A DNA stretch of 64,000 bases from Xanthomonas hortorum pv. pelargonii (GCF_024499015.1 NZ_CP098604.1:1-64000); one strand, 5' to 3'. Shown: positions 46,701-52,147, counted from the stretch's first letter. Made by a program: numbers and translations. The notes: generated from the sequence alone by a model not told the origin.

Positions 46701-48730
46701 CGGCGCGACTGATGCAACTGCTCGCCGACAGTGCACCGCTGCTGGTGCTGGCTGACAGCGCGGGCGTGCAGCAACTGGGCGCGGCGCATGACCTGAAGGT
46801 CTGCGCGCTGGACGATCCCGCGCCAGCCTGGAAGAACCTGGCAACCACAGCGCCAGCGCTACCTGACCTGAGTCCGCACCATCTGGCCTACGTCGTCTAT
46901 ACCTCCGGCTCCAGCGGTGCCCCGAAAGCAGTGCTGGTCGAACATCACAGCACTGCCAACTTGGTTCCCGCGCAGCTGGCAGCCTTCGGCGCAGGGCCCG
47001 GCGACCACGTGGCCCAGCTGGCACCTCACGGCGTGGATGCGCATGTGTTCGAGTGGTTGCTGGCACTTGCCAGCGGCGCCAGCCTGCATGTGCCACCGGC
47101 CACACAGGCGCGCAGCGGCGAGTCGCTGCATCAATGGCTCGCGCAATCGCAGATCACCCACGCAGTGCTGCCGCCGGCCGTGCTGCAGTCGCTGCCGCAC
47201 ACACCGCTGCCACGCCTGCAGACCCTGATTGCCGCTGGCGACGTCCTGCCCGCCGCACTGGCACAGCAGTGGGCACCGGGCCGCCGCCTGTTCAACGCCT
47301 ATGGCCCCAGCGAAGCCACCGTGTGGAGTACGCTGCACCAGTGCTACGCAGAAGAACACACGCCGCCAGCGATCGGCCTGCCCATCGCCAATACCCACAT
47401 CTATCTGCTCGATGCCGCTGGACGCTTGGTGCCGGATGGCACGCCCGGCGAGATCTGCATCGCCGGCTGCAACGTCGCACGCGGCTATCTCGGGCATGCC
47501 GACTTGAATGCGGCTGCATTCGTGGCCGACCCCTTCCACGCCGGCGAGCGCATGTATCGCAGCGGCGATCTGGGCCGTTGGCGCAGCGACGGCACGCTGG
47601 AGTTCCTCGGCCGGCGTGATAGGCAGTTCAAGCGCAACGGTTACCGGGTCGAACCAGGCGAAATCGAGGCTGCGTTGCGGGAAGGGTGCAGCGAGCTTGC
47701 CGAGGTCGTGGTCACCTTGCACAAAACCGATCAGGCCGAGCCATTGCTGGTGGCGTATCTGGTCGCACGCACCGAAACAGATTGTCAGTCGCTGTCTCCG
47801 GCAGCACTGCGCACGATGCTGGCGGCCCGCCTGCCCGCCCACATGGTTCCAGCGGCCTATGTGCAGTTGGATGCATTGCCATTGCGCGCTAACGGCAAGC
47901 ATGACCTGCGCGCCTTACCGGCACCACGCGCAAGCGACCGCGCCATCGCCGCCTTCAGTGCTCCGCGCGGCGTCATCGAGACCCGGATCGCCACGCTCTG
48001 GGCAGACCTGTTCGCGCTGCAGCAGGTCGGCCGCGACGATCCGTTCTTCGCCATCGGCGGCGATTCAATGCGCGCCATCGCTTTCCTGCAGCAGGCATCA
48101 CAGCAGGGCTTGGCACTGAATCTGCGCCAGCTCTACCAGGCACCCACCCCGGCCGGTCTGGCCGCGCTGTTGCAGACCGACACCGACGCAAACGCGCCCC
48201 ACGTCGGTACCCCGACCGACCTTCCCCTGCCCCACCGCACTACGCCCGGAGTTCCGCATGACCGCCTCGCCACTGCAACACACCGATCCGACCCCGCGCT
48301 ACAACAGCATCGACCACATCGCTCTGGCCGTGCAGGACCTGGAAGCAGCGGTCGACTTCTTTCAGCACCGCCTGGGTTTCGAGTTGATCGGACGCCGGCA
48401 GATCGCCGGCAAGCGCACCGGCATGATTTCGGCGGAGATGCGCCAAGGCGAGATCACCTTCGTGCTGTGCCAGGGCACCGAGCCGGAATCGCAGGTATCG
48501 CGGTTGATCGAGCATCACGGCGTCGGCGTGGCCCATATCGCCTTGCGCGTGGACGACGTACACGCCACCACCGGCCAGCTGCGCGAGCGCGGGCTCGGTT
48601 TCGACACCAGCGTGATCGAAGGAAGTGGCTTGAAACAGGCTTTTTCCAGCCGCGACAGCACGACCGGCCTGTGCTTCGAACTGATCGAACGCCATGGCGA
48701 AAGCGGATTCCAGGACGCCTCGGTCAATGA
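31769..48730 (+). CDS. Non-ribosomal peptide synthetase 2 (five modules, no thioesterase)
   Basis: Start ATG 31769 (MSHDKSTALDALDTD) has GGAG eight bases upstream and overlaps NRPS1 by 14 bases. Domains: C (HHSASDAW, 32303)-A4-T4; dual C/E (HHLLASEGD, 35211)-A5-T5; C (HHSCSDGW, 38702)-A6-T6; C (HHSASDGW, 42004)-A7-T7; dual C/E (HHLLASTGD, 45147)-A8-T8 (IGGDSMRA, 48055). Pocket residues: A4 DAWFLGNVVK (Leu); A5 DILHMGCTFK (Hpg-like start); A6 DAFWLGATFK (Val-like); A7 DVWHISLIDK (Ser); A8 DAFVIAAVWK (unknown). D residues are expected at positions 4 and 7. T8 ends near 48180; the last 180 codons run through the dioxygenase gene in another frame, so a base is probably lost or gained between 48180 and 48258. 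No TE or reductase domain follows. Confidence 0.9.
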   Translation: MSHDKSTALDALDTDALERLLALAQQQHLAPAPALDTLVPTDHSGLLPASFAQQRLWFLEQLHGSGMSYLMCAGLRLKGTLDRTALIEALQALLARHGPLRSRFVPDGEQVRMQWLPAEQALQLSEHDLSTLDAAQADAALQHWLDHEASTPFQLEQGPLIRFRLLKLADDAHVLLSTTHHSASDAWSEAVLQRELAALYNAFHARRPNPLPALAIDYADYAAWQGRWLGAGEGKRQVDYWRAQLADAPTLLDLPVDRPRPPLANSDGGELRFAFDAEFSDALDTLSRRHGCTRFMTLLAGWGALLARLCRQSSVLIGSPFAGRTRAALEPLVGFFVNTLPVRVDVDLTTDTATLLAQVRRNVLAAQDHQELPFEQLVERLQPARDASHNPLVQVMFAWEESQAAPEEGAWAALQPQPLTLAERSAKFDLTLTLAATPQGLCGRLSYATALFDASTIARLVGYFEALLRGMLDDERRALATIELLSPAERRQLLHDRNQTHMTVPAGSVVQWFAAQVAATPDALALVQGEQQLSYAQLQAQATQLARHLRALGVMPDARVAVCLRRSPQQVVGLLASLLAGAAYVPLDPEDPGERLAFLLADCRPSVLLADSATLSHLMPPIDLPICRMDDAAPAWAEASMLDEALALAQPQHLAYVIYTSGSTGTPKGVMVEHRALANLVHWHQQSFGLTAGQHTAATAAIGFDANAWELWPALCSGATLHLPPATTARDPQALLDWWRQQPLHSGFLVTPIAELALEQGALPPSLQQLLIGGDQLRRLPRLPAGLRLSNNYGPTETTVVATSGLLADGDYPADIGRPITNTRVYLLDACKQLVPHGCVGELYIGGHGVARGYLHQPALSAERFVDDPFEPGERCYRSGDLARWRADGRLEFRGRADDQVKIRGFRIEPGEIAARLAACPGVAEAAVIATGSGATEKRLVAYITAQPDADADALAPAELRAALAAQLPDYMLPAAYVLLDALPLTPNGKLDRRALPAPTDDALAARAFVPPQGPTECAIAAHWCALLGVQQVGRDDQFFALGGHSLLAIRLVERLRADGLHAQVRHLFTAPTLAGFAASLHGDNSAALVVPPNRITPELTQLTPQQLPLAELTQRDIDRVLEHVPGGLANLQDLYALSPLQDGLLFHHLLASEGDPYLLRLRLRFADRAGLDAYLAALQRVIDRHDILRSAVLWEGLSEPVQAVYRHASLPVETLDCSSFDSRQSFEEQLAAHPQLRQLDLRRAPLLHASVVADPDGQRWHLLLLQHHLIGDHTTLETIQSEIQSLLTGRGDEFPPPQPFRNLVAQARLGLPQAAHEAFFRARLGDLDTPCAPFGLLDATGVVSSCEHALPPALSARLRQLASQHGVSLASLCHLAWGLVVARSSGCAEPVFGTVLFGRMDQADASTLGLFINTLPLRLRLQQYTGVAAALQHTHAELSALLRHEHASLALAQRCSAVPAPAPLFTALLNYRHNAGSNAVAARPQDGALLSAEERTHYPLALSVGDDGRTLELSAQSVAPLAPERLCAFMESALQALAAALERSPDTALTQLDVLPPDERRQVLHSFNQTNAPCPDHTALAALFERQARRNPAAIAVVDGARQIDYATLDARATALARQLRAAGVGPGELVAMWLARSAELVLAQLAILKAGAVYVPLDPDAPWTRSASILDDCAARHLLHAAGRAPQALAATLQLHAVDLDTDAAAVTSVSPRPASAAALAYVMYTSGSSGRPKGVQITQRAVINLACNPACGNFTEQDRVAWVGNPAFDISTLEVWAPLLHGARLVVVDHAQTLQADALAQLLRREAVSVLHLTAGLFQQHAHTLGNVIGQLRLLMVGGDAVDSSAIDHVLRQHPPGQLLHCYGPTETTTFATTCVLRQPLDGRRPPLGRPIGNARIYLLDGELQPVPIGVPGELCIGGIGVAHGYLNRPQLTAERFLADPFHPGGRIYRSGDLGRWLADGSLEFLGRGDQQVKIRGFRVEPGEVEAALRQCSGVAEAAVIAREDGPAGNGKVLVAYVTATTNAKDSELVPATLRAALAIRLPDYLVPAAFVRLHSLPLTRNGKLDRNALPAPDNNAFATHAYRAPEGATEVSLAGLWAELLGLPRIGRDDDFFALGGHSLLAMRLSARVQASLGRHMPVALLFAHPVLHALARALDAGTVQALAPIQRHARNQRLPLSFAQQRLWFLDQLQGPAATYLMPLGLRLHGALDRAALIAALQMLLARHEALRSCFVTSDGDAHVALLEPEHALVLTEHALHDLSADASAAAVQQWLEQEAQTPFQLDREAPIRFRLLQLSATEHVLLITQHHSCSDGWSVGVLLQELSTLYTSCRHGQPDPLPPLPIQYPDYAAWQREWLQGPSRQQQLDYWQGQLADAPTLLDLPLDRQRPSQQDGIGAEVRFELDAELTRDLEALSRSHGCTLFMTLLAAWGALLSRLCRQDCVLVGIPVAGRTRVELEPLIGFFVNTLAIRFDAPGSLDATALLAQIRQAVLDAQAHQDLPFEQVVEALRPLRSTAYPPLVQTIFSWEDTPAMTQWDGLTIEPMPVANTTAKFELGLTVGPAGDGLVGQLNYATALFNVRSAQRFATHFQDVLRAMTVQPAAIVGQAQLLKSGERDRLLQTFNCSHTQFPQRGMATLFAEQAARAPQATALVCGDTQLSYGELDLQANRLAHHLRALGVGPDCLVAISAVRSPALVIGLLAILKAGGAYLPLDAEAPPQRLRALLDDARPVAVLADAQSLHRLPLPDALAVCQLDQIDPAWATLPTTAPAVPELQPHHLAYVLYTSGSTGTPKGVMVEQRNVVRLVCAPDYAHCDASQCFLLAAPLAFDASTFELWGALLNGARLVLAPPGALNLDVICAQVQQHQVSTLWLTAGLFELLGPAQLAQLRSLRQLLAGGDVLSHAAIERVNQALPHCQLSNAYGPTEATTFSTCHRFAKAPVTAVPIGRPIASTRIYLLDDQRQLVPIGVPGELYIGGPGVARGYLNQPVLTEERFSEDPFVPGGRLYRSGDLVRWREDGSLDFLGRCDQQLKVRGFRIEPGEIEMALRGCAGVADAVVIARQQSAADKQLVAYVVAATKPQASSDNGIDHALDPAMLREALAKHLPEHMLPSAFVRLQCLPLTASGKVDRRALPAPDRAAVAAAGYATPQGPNECLLVALWSELLGLPHVGRHDHFFELGGHSLLAMRVCARLQTALARHVPVALLFSHPVLCDLALALQDAEEDISTPIPRLPRDQPLPLSFAQQRLWFLDQLEGPSATYIMPMGLRLHGALDRGVLRAALQALVARHEALRSCFRQSRVPHQSSDIADAALTSSLVPAPRSAEQAHVEKVRGEQVHVALLPLEHALVLHEHLLTDGTLTDHADADAALQQWIALEANTPFQLDRDAPIRFRLLQLSADEHALLITQHHSASDGWSVGVLLHELAVLYVSCLGGLPNPLPPLPIQYPDYAAWQRQWLQGARRQQQVEYWQRQLAGVPTLLDLPLDRPRPPQQDFSGAEVPVAFDADLGQALEMLARRHGCTVFMTVLAAWGALLSRLCRQDCVLVGIPVAGRTSAELEPLIGFFVNTLAIRFDTPASLSTAALLAHVKQHVLAAQAHQDLPFEQVVQAVQPVRSSAHTPLVQTLMAWEQDAIAGVWPTAVDEHANHPETTDEPGDSSEMTNDPWFALNPQSLQIPANAARFDLTLQLHSGGTSVGQLADGGQGVSIHGTLSYATAVFDAATATRIVGYLHTLLRAMVADGEAPLDTVALLAPRERQQVLVEFQPAPVVYPATLLHEVIAQQVQRTPHAIAVAQDTQQLDYAALEAQANQLAHHLRQLGVGPDVCVAICAQRSPALVVGLLAILKAGGAYVPLDPDYPAQRLADMLADSQPLALLVDAHARDHVPLFTTDALGCVSLLNPNAAERLPPLDTNALDSMQRLAGLPICVLDHASPPWATLPTTAPHVPELQPHHLAYVIYTSGSTGTPKGAMNTHRGVVNRLLWMQEAYALTPDDVVLQKTPISFDVSVWELFWPLLSGARLQLARPGGHKDPAYLGATIAEAAVTTLHFVPSMLDAFLATDAPQHCSGLTRVICSGEALPGQLVQRFRTQLPGVQLHNLYGPTEAAIDVSFWDCNANPDIPDNTPIGTPVANTQLHVLDTHLQPVPIGVAGELHIGGVQVARGYLDRPELTAQRFIPDPFRSAPDAQLYKTGDLARWRSDGVLEYLGRNDDQVKIRGLRIEPGEIAARLATHPQVRDAVLLARTDQPGQLRLVAYYLATTALPIEILRSHLAAQLPDYMVPAAYVHLDALPLTSNGKLDRRALPAPTEEALATRDFVPPQGPTENIIAAHWCELLGVHQVGRDDQFFTLGGHSLLAIHLIERLRADRLHAEVRNLFASPTLSGFAASLHNTTNTTTTLIVPPNRITPDLTQLTPQHLPLADLTQQDIDRVLEQVPGGLANVQDIYALSPFQHGLLFHHLLASTGDPYILSAQWAFADRLAAQRYLAALQAVIDRHDILRSAVVWEGLSEPVQVVLRHAPLQVNVLDAATLEPNDQTSARLADLITPLHHRLDLRQAPLMHATLVQDAHAQRWLLALRWHHMVGDHATLDLLMGEIQQHLDEHAAQLPPPSPFRALVAHTRQPEAAVQQQHFFRRLLGDVDTATAPFGLVGLHPDGAPVEEHHLPLDPALSERLRTQAKAAGASLASLCHLAWGLVVARAAGADDAVFGTVLLGRMGQADAQLMGPCINVLPVRVRSNSGGARKALQQLHAQLAELLLHEHASLSMVQRCSGVPAPAPLFNSLINYRHQSPARAQHTLGGAQLLHARERSPLPLVISVEDFGTALGLTAQALPEIGAARVCRFMQSALLQLVQALEQAPDTPLHDIDLLPAEEAARLRNRCSNARPIDEHALHRWFEIQAQRTPEALAVECGEQRLSYAELDLQANRLAHYLHTAGLAPERLVAVIATPGPQAMTAILATLKAGGAYLALDPRLPTARLMQLLADSAPLLVLADSAGVQQLGAAHDLKVCALDDPAPAWKNLATTAPALPDLSPHHLAYVVYTSGSSGAPKAVLVEHHSTANLVPAQLAAFGAGPGDHVAQLAPHGVDAHVFEWLLALASGASLHVPPATQARSGESLHQWLAQSQITHAVLPPAVLQSLPHTPLPRLQTLIAAGDVLPAALAQQWAPGRRLFNAYGPSEATVWSTLHQCYAEEHTPPAIGLPIANTHIYLLDAAGRLVPDGTPGEICIAGCNVARGYLGHADLNAAAFVADPFHAGERMYRSGDLGRWRSDGTLEFLGRRDRQFKRNGYRVEPGEIEAALREGCSELAEVVVTLHKTDQAEPLLVAYLVARTETDCQSLSPAALRTMLAARLPAHMVPAAYVQLDALPLRANGKHDLRALPAPRASDRAIAAFSAPRGVIETRIATLWADLFALQQVGRDDPFFAIGGDSMRAIAFLQQASQQGLALNLRQLYQAPTPAGLAALLQTDTDANAPHVGTPTDLPLPHRTTPGVPHDRLATATHRSDPALQQHRPHRSGRAGPGSSGRLLSAPPGFRVDRTPADRRQAHRHDFGGDAPRRDHLRAVPGHRAGIAGIAVDRASRRRRGPYRLARGRRTRHHRPAARARARFRHQRDRRKWLETGFFQPRQHDRPVLRTDRTPWRKRIPGRLGQ
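43723..44110 (+). repeat. Near-identical A-domain segment, copy in A7
   Basis: Partner of 27237-27624; the same Ser-type pocket residues are encoded. Such long matches can also mislead short-read assembly, so module count should be confirmed with long reads. Confidence 0.7.
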
Positions 48731-48767
48731 ACTGTTCGCACAACTCGAACGCAGCGGTGCGTATTGA
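48258..48767 (+). CDS. One-lobe HPPD/hydroxymandelate-synthase-like dioxygenase
   Basis: The 169-aa protein is a single vicinal-oxygen-chelate unit. Three iron ligands of the 4-hydroxyphenylpyruvate dioxygenase family are visible: H20 (NSIDHIALAVQDL), H93 (GVGVAHIALRVDDV) and E141 (CFELIERHGESGF). The C-terminus resembles the HPPD end (ELIERHGESGFQDASVNELF). Full-length HPPD and HmaS are about 350 aa; the non-catalytic N-terminal lobe is absent here. Given the HpgT-like and hydroxyacid-oxidase neighbours, I infer formation of 4-hydroxymandelate from 4-hydroxyphenylpyruvate. A different VOC reaction remains possible. It overlaps the next gene by four bases (TTGA). Confidence 0.7.
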   Translation: MTASPLQHTDPTPRYNSIDHIALAVQDLEAAVDFFQHRLGFELIGRRQIAGKRTGMISAEMRQGEITFVLCQGTEPESQVSRLIEHHGVGVAHIALRVDDVHATTGQLRERGLGFDTSVIEGSGLKQAFSSRDSTTGLCFELIERHGESGFQDASVNELFAQLERSGAY

Positions 48768-50116
48768 GCGCCGCGCCTGCGATGCAGCTGCCACCGCCGA
48801 CTACCATCGCAACCGCTGGCGATCGCCTGGAGGTGATGAACTTCCTCAACGAAGTCTCCGCGCGCTATCCGCAGGCGATCTCGTTCGCCTCCGGCCGCCC
48901 CAGCGATAGCGGCTTCGACCTGCAGGCCTGGCTGCATACACTGCCGCGCTTTGCCAGCTATTTTGCGCAGCGCCACGGCCTTGCACCGCAACGCGCACTG
49001 GAGTTGATCGCCCAGTACGGACGCACCCAGGGCATCCTCGACGAACTGATCGCCGCGCAGCTGCGGCGTGACGAACAGGTCCCGGCCACGCCCGAGCGCA
49101 TCATCGTCACCGCCGGTTGCCAGGAAGCCTTGCTGTTGTGCGTGACCGAACTGTGCCAGGCCCACGGCGATGTGATTCTGGCGCGCAATCCCAGCTATAT
49201 CGGCATCACCGGCGTGGCCGACACGCACGGCATCGAGATTGTCGCTTTCAATCAGCACGCATGCAGCGACGCACACACCGATGCCAGCGCGTTGCAGCAC
49301 ACGCTGCTGCAGCTACAGGCGGCCGGCAAGCGCGCACGCCTGCTCTATCTGGTGCCGGATTTCGACAACCCTACCGGCACACAGCTCTCACGCACGGCGC
49401 GCGAGGCCATCGTGCAGGTATGTGCCGAGCACGGCATCGTGATTCTGGAAGACAACCCGTACGGCATGTTCGGATTCGAGGCCGAGCGTGTCGCGCCGAT
49501 GGCAGCACTGGATCGGCACGGCTGCGTGATCTATCTGGGCACGTATTCCAAGACGCTGTGCCCAGCGTTGCGGGTGGGCTTTGCAGTGCTGCCTGCACAG
49601 TTGTTCGGCGATGCCGACGCCGCGACTGCATTGAAAGAGCGGTTATTGCGTCGCAAGAGTTTCTGCAGCTTGAACACCAGCCAGATCGGCCAAGCCATCG
49701 TCGGCGGCGTACTACTCGAACATGGCGGCAGCCTGCAAAGCCTGATTGCCGCGCCGCGTGCGCTGTATCGGCACAACCGCGATCGCATGCTCGATTGCCT
49801 GCAGCACGAACTCGGCCAGTGCGCAGCACAGGTGTGCTGGAATACGCCGGCCGGCGGTTTCTTTCTGGTGGTGACGTTGCCGTTCGCCTTCACTGCCGAG
49901 GACGCGGAAATCTGCGCGCGGCAGTACGGCGTGCTGGTGATGCCGCTGTCGTTCTTCGCCATCGATGGTGGCTGCGCTAAGCAGGTGCGGTTGGCCTACA
50001 GCAACGTCGCAAGCCAGGACATCGCGCACGGCATTGCGCAGTTCGCCGCGTTCGTTCGCATGCGTCTGGAAGCGGGAGCGGTGAACACAGCGGCAATCGA
50101 CGAAGGCCGCATATGA
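48764..50116 (+). CDS. PLP-dependent aminotransferase, HpgT-like
   Basis: The frame from TTG 48764 (overlapping the previous stop) gives 450 aa; ATG 48782 is an alternative. Fold-type I motifs: VTAGCQEALLLCVTEL, PDFDNPTGTQLS, EDNPYGMFGFE and YLGTYSKTLCPALRVGFA with PLP-binding K263. The N-terminal MNFLNEVSARYPQAISFASG recalls 4-hydroxyphenylglycine aminotransferase HpgT, which converts 4-hydroxybenzoylformate to Hpg with tyrosine as donor, regenerating 4-hydroxyphenylpyruvate. The plain alternative is a 2-aminoadipate/valine-pyruvate-type transaminase. It is last in the NRPS operon. Confidence 0.75.
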   Translation: MSAAPAMQLPPPTTIATAGDRLEVMNFLNEVSARYPQAISFASGRPSDSGFDLQAWLHTLPRFASYFAQRHGLAPQRALELIAQYGRTQGILDELIAAQLRRDEQVPATPERIIVTAGCQEALLLCVTELCQAHGDVILARNPSYIGITGVADTHGIEIVAFNQHACSDAHTDASALQHTLLQLQAAGKRARLLYLVPDFDNPTGTQLSRTAREAIVQVCAEHGIVILEDNPYGMFGFEAERVAPMAALDRHGCVIYLGTYSKTLCPALRVGFAVLPAQLFGDADAATALKERLLRRKSFCSLNTSQIGQAIVGGVLLEHGGSLQSLIAAPRALYRHNRDRMLDCLQHELGQCAAQVCWNTPAGGFFLVVTLPFAFTAEDAEICARQYGVLVMPLSFFAIDGGCAKQVRLAYSNVASQDIAHGIAQFAAFVRMRLEAGAVNTAAIDEGRI

Positions 50117-50139
50117 CACAGCAGCAACTCAGGGCCAAG

Positions 50140-50280
50140 AGCGGCTAACAAAACTACTGCGCTCACTACCAGGTGGGCACGGCCGATGCTCGGAATCGGC
50201 ATGTACCACTCGTACACTCCGCTTCCTCCGCGCCATCCACGCCCCACCTGACGGCTGCTCGCTACGCTTTGTTAGCCGCT
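50140..50280. repeat. 141-bp imperfect palindrome between convergent genes
   Basis: Perfect 13-bp terminal inverted repeats (AGCGGCTAACAAA / TTTGTTAGCCGCT) enclose an inner pair (CCAGGTGGG / CCCCACCTG). The right end supplies the oxidase stop codon. It could be a non-autonomous MITE-like element or a large bidirectional terminator. No target-site duplication is evident. Confidence 0.6.
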
Positions 50281-51417
50281 CCGAGGAAGCAGCACGCTGG
50301 CGTCGATATCGGCAATCTGCGGCCTGCCGCACAGCCCCATGCTCAGCTCCAGCTCGCGCTGGATCAGCCACAGTACCTCGGTCACACCGGCCTGGCCCGA
50401 TGCGGCCAGCCCATACAGCCAGGCACGCCCGATGTAAGCGCCGCGCGCGCCAAGCGCCAGCGCCTTCAGCACGTCCTGGCCGCAACGGATACCGCTGTCC
50501 AGATGGATTTCCACATCGCCACCGACCGCAGCGACGATTGCCGGCAGCATGCGGATGCTGGACGCCGCCCCATCGAGTTGGCGCCCGCCGTGATTGCTCA
50601 CCACCAGCGCGTCCGCGCCTGCAGCGACTGCCTGCCGCGCATCGTCCACATCCAGGATGCCCTTGACGATCAGCGGGCCACGCCAGCGCGCCCGCACCCA
50701 CGCCACATCGTCCCAGGTCAGCGCGGCATCGAACTGACTGGCGGTCCATGCTGCCAGCGAGGCCAGATCACCCTGGCCACCCACCTGCCCGGCAAGATTG
50801 CCGAACCCACGCTGACGGCTGCCGAGCATGCGCAGACACCAACGCGGATGTGTCGCGAAATCGCGCAGCGTCGCCAGGCTCACACGCGGCGGCACGCTCA
50901 ACCCATTGCGTAGATCGGCATGCCGCTGCCCCATGAACGGCACATCCAGCGTCAGCATCAAGGCGCCGCAGCCGGCCGCTTGCGCGCGCGCGATCAACGC
51001 GGCAGAGAATCCGCGGTCGCGCATCAGATAGAGCTGAAACCAGCATGGCGTCTGCACGCTGGCGCAGACCTGCTCCAGCGAACAGATGCTCATCGTCGAC
51101 AGCACAAACGGCACCCCGAATGCCTCGGCCGCGCGTGCGGCCAGCACCTCGCCATCCGGATACAACAGGCCGGCCAAGCCGGTCGGCGCCAATGCCAATG
51201 GCATCGCTACCGGCACGCCCAGCAGCGTGCTGGCGGTACTGCGCCGCGCCACATCGATGGCAACGCGCTGGCGCAGCCGCAACGCATCCAGATCGCAGCG
51301 ATTGGCCTGCCGCGTGGTCTGGCTCCAGCTGCCAGCGGCAACGTAGTCGTAGAACATGCGCGGCAAACGGCGCTGTGCCAAGGCCTGGACATCGTCGACA
51401 CATGCAATCGCACTCAT
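50272..51417 (-). CDS. FMN-dependent 2-hydroxyacid oxidase/dehydrogenase (LldD/HmO family)
   Basis: The 381-aa protein from ATG 51417 (MSAIACVDDVQALAQRRLP) shows the whole family pattern: LALAPTGLAGLLYPDGE, FVLSTMSICSLEQV, WFQLYLMRDRGF, the catalytic His in ALVVSNHGGRQLDG, and FMN phosphate-binding HLDSGIRCGQDVLKALALGA and YIGRAWLYGL. It oxidises a 2-hydroxyacid to a 2-oxoacid. By family it could be an L-lactate dehydrogenase (lldD), but next to the HmaS-like and HpgT-like genes a 4-hydroxymandelate oxidase role fits better. It is convergent with the NRPS operon and divergent from the GNAT gene. Confidence 0.8.
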   Translation of the reverse strand: MSAIACVDDVQALAQRRLPRMFYDYVAAGSWSQTTRQANRCDLDALRLRQRVAIDVARRSTASTLLGVPVAMPLALAPTGLAGLLYPDGEVLAARAAEAFGVPFVLSTMSICSLEQVCASVQTPCWFQLYLMRDRGFSAALIARAQAAGCGALMLTLDVPFMGQRHADLRNGLSVPPRVSLATLRDFATHPRWCLRMLGSRQRGFGNLAGQVGGQGDLASLAAWTASQFDAALTWDDVAWVRARWRGPLIVKGILDVDDARQAVAAGADALVVSNHGGRQLDGAASSIRMLPAIVAAVGGDVEIHLDSGIRCGQDVLKALALGARGAYIGRAWLYGLAASGQAGVTEVLWLIQRELELSMGLCGRPQIADIDASVLLPRSG

Positions 51418-51538
51418 CCGCACAGGCTAGCGGCGGCCTGTGACAGTTCGGCAGGTGTCGCGTGTCGCGTCCCGGTCATCGCAGCATCATGAGTCTGCGC
51501 GAGCATCTGCCTTCCGCAGTGCAAACGAGTCCGCATCG

Positions 51539-52081
51539 ATGCAGCACGACATCCAGATCGAACGTGCATGCGAGCAGCATGCCGACGGCGTGTGCGCGCT
51601 CTACAACGCCCCCGAGGTGGCGCGACAACTGCTGGAGCTGCCGTATCGCGGGGTCGAGCAATGGCGCCGGCAATTGCTGCACGAAGACGAGCGGCAGCTG
51701 GCATTGGTTGCGTTGCACGGCGCGCAAGTCGTCGGTGTCGGCAGTCTGGGCAGCCAGGCACGGGTACGTCGTGCGCACGTCGGCGGCATCGCGCTGGCGG
51801 TCCGGCCGGACTGGCATGGCCGGGGTGTCGGCACGCGCCTGCTGAGCGCGTTGCTCGACGTCGCCGACCGCTGGATGCAACTGCACCGGCTCGAACTCAC
51901 CGTCTATGCGGACAACACCGCAGCAGTGGCGCTGTACCAGCGTCATGGCTTCGAGGTGGAAGGCGAACTGCGCGACTACGCCATGCGCGATGGCGGTTTC
52001 GTCAGCGCTTACAGCATGGCGCGGCTACGTCAGGCAGGCATCGCGCTCAATGCACCGGACGGCATCGCCATGGATGCGTGA
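51539..52081 (+). CDS. GNAT-family N-acetyltransferase
   Basis: The 180-aa protein (MQHDIQIERACEQHADGVC) has the acetyl-CoA-binding loop VRPDWHGRGVGTRLLSALLDVAD and the C-terminal NTAAVALYQRHGFEVEGELRDYAMRDG of the RimI/phosphinothricin-type branch. It may acetylate a small amine or protein N-terminus; N-acylation of the peptide product is a guess. It lies divergent from the oxidase, with a promoter region in the 121-bp gap. Confidence 0.85.
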   Translation: MQHDIQIERACEQHADGVCALYNAPEVARQLLELPYRGVEQWRRQLLHEDERQLALVALHGAQVVGVGSLGSQARVRRAHVGGIALAVRPDWHGRGVGTRLLSALLDVADRWMQLHRLELTVYADNTAAVALYQRHGFEVEGELRDYAMRDGGFVSAYSMARLRQAGIALNAPDGIAMDA

Positions 52082-52147
52082 GACCAGGTCAACCAAGCCC
52101 GCCTTACGCGACTGGCACAAATCGCCGGGCAGACAACTCGACAGCAT

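Noticed and set aside
48258..48730. Last 160-180 codons of the NRPS2 frame
   Set aside because: They overlap the dioxygenase gene in another frame and contain no NRPS domain; taken as read-through after an indel rather than a real domain.
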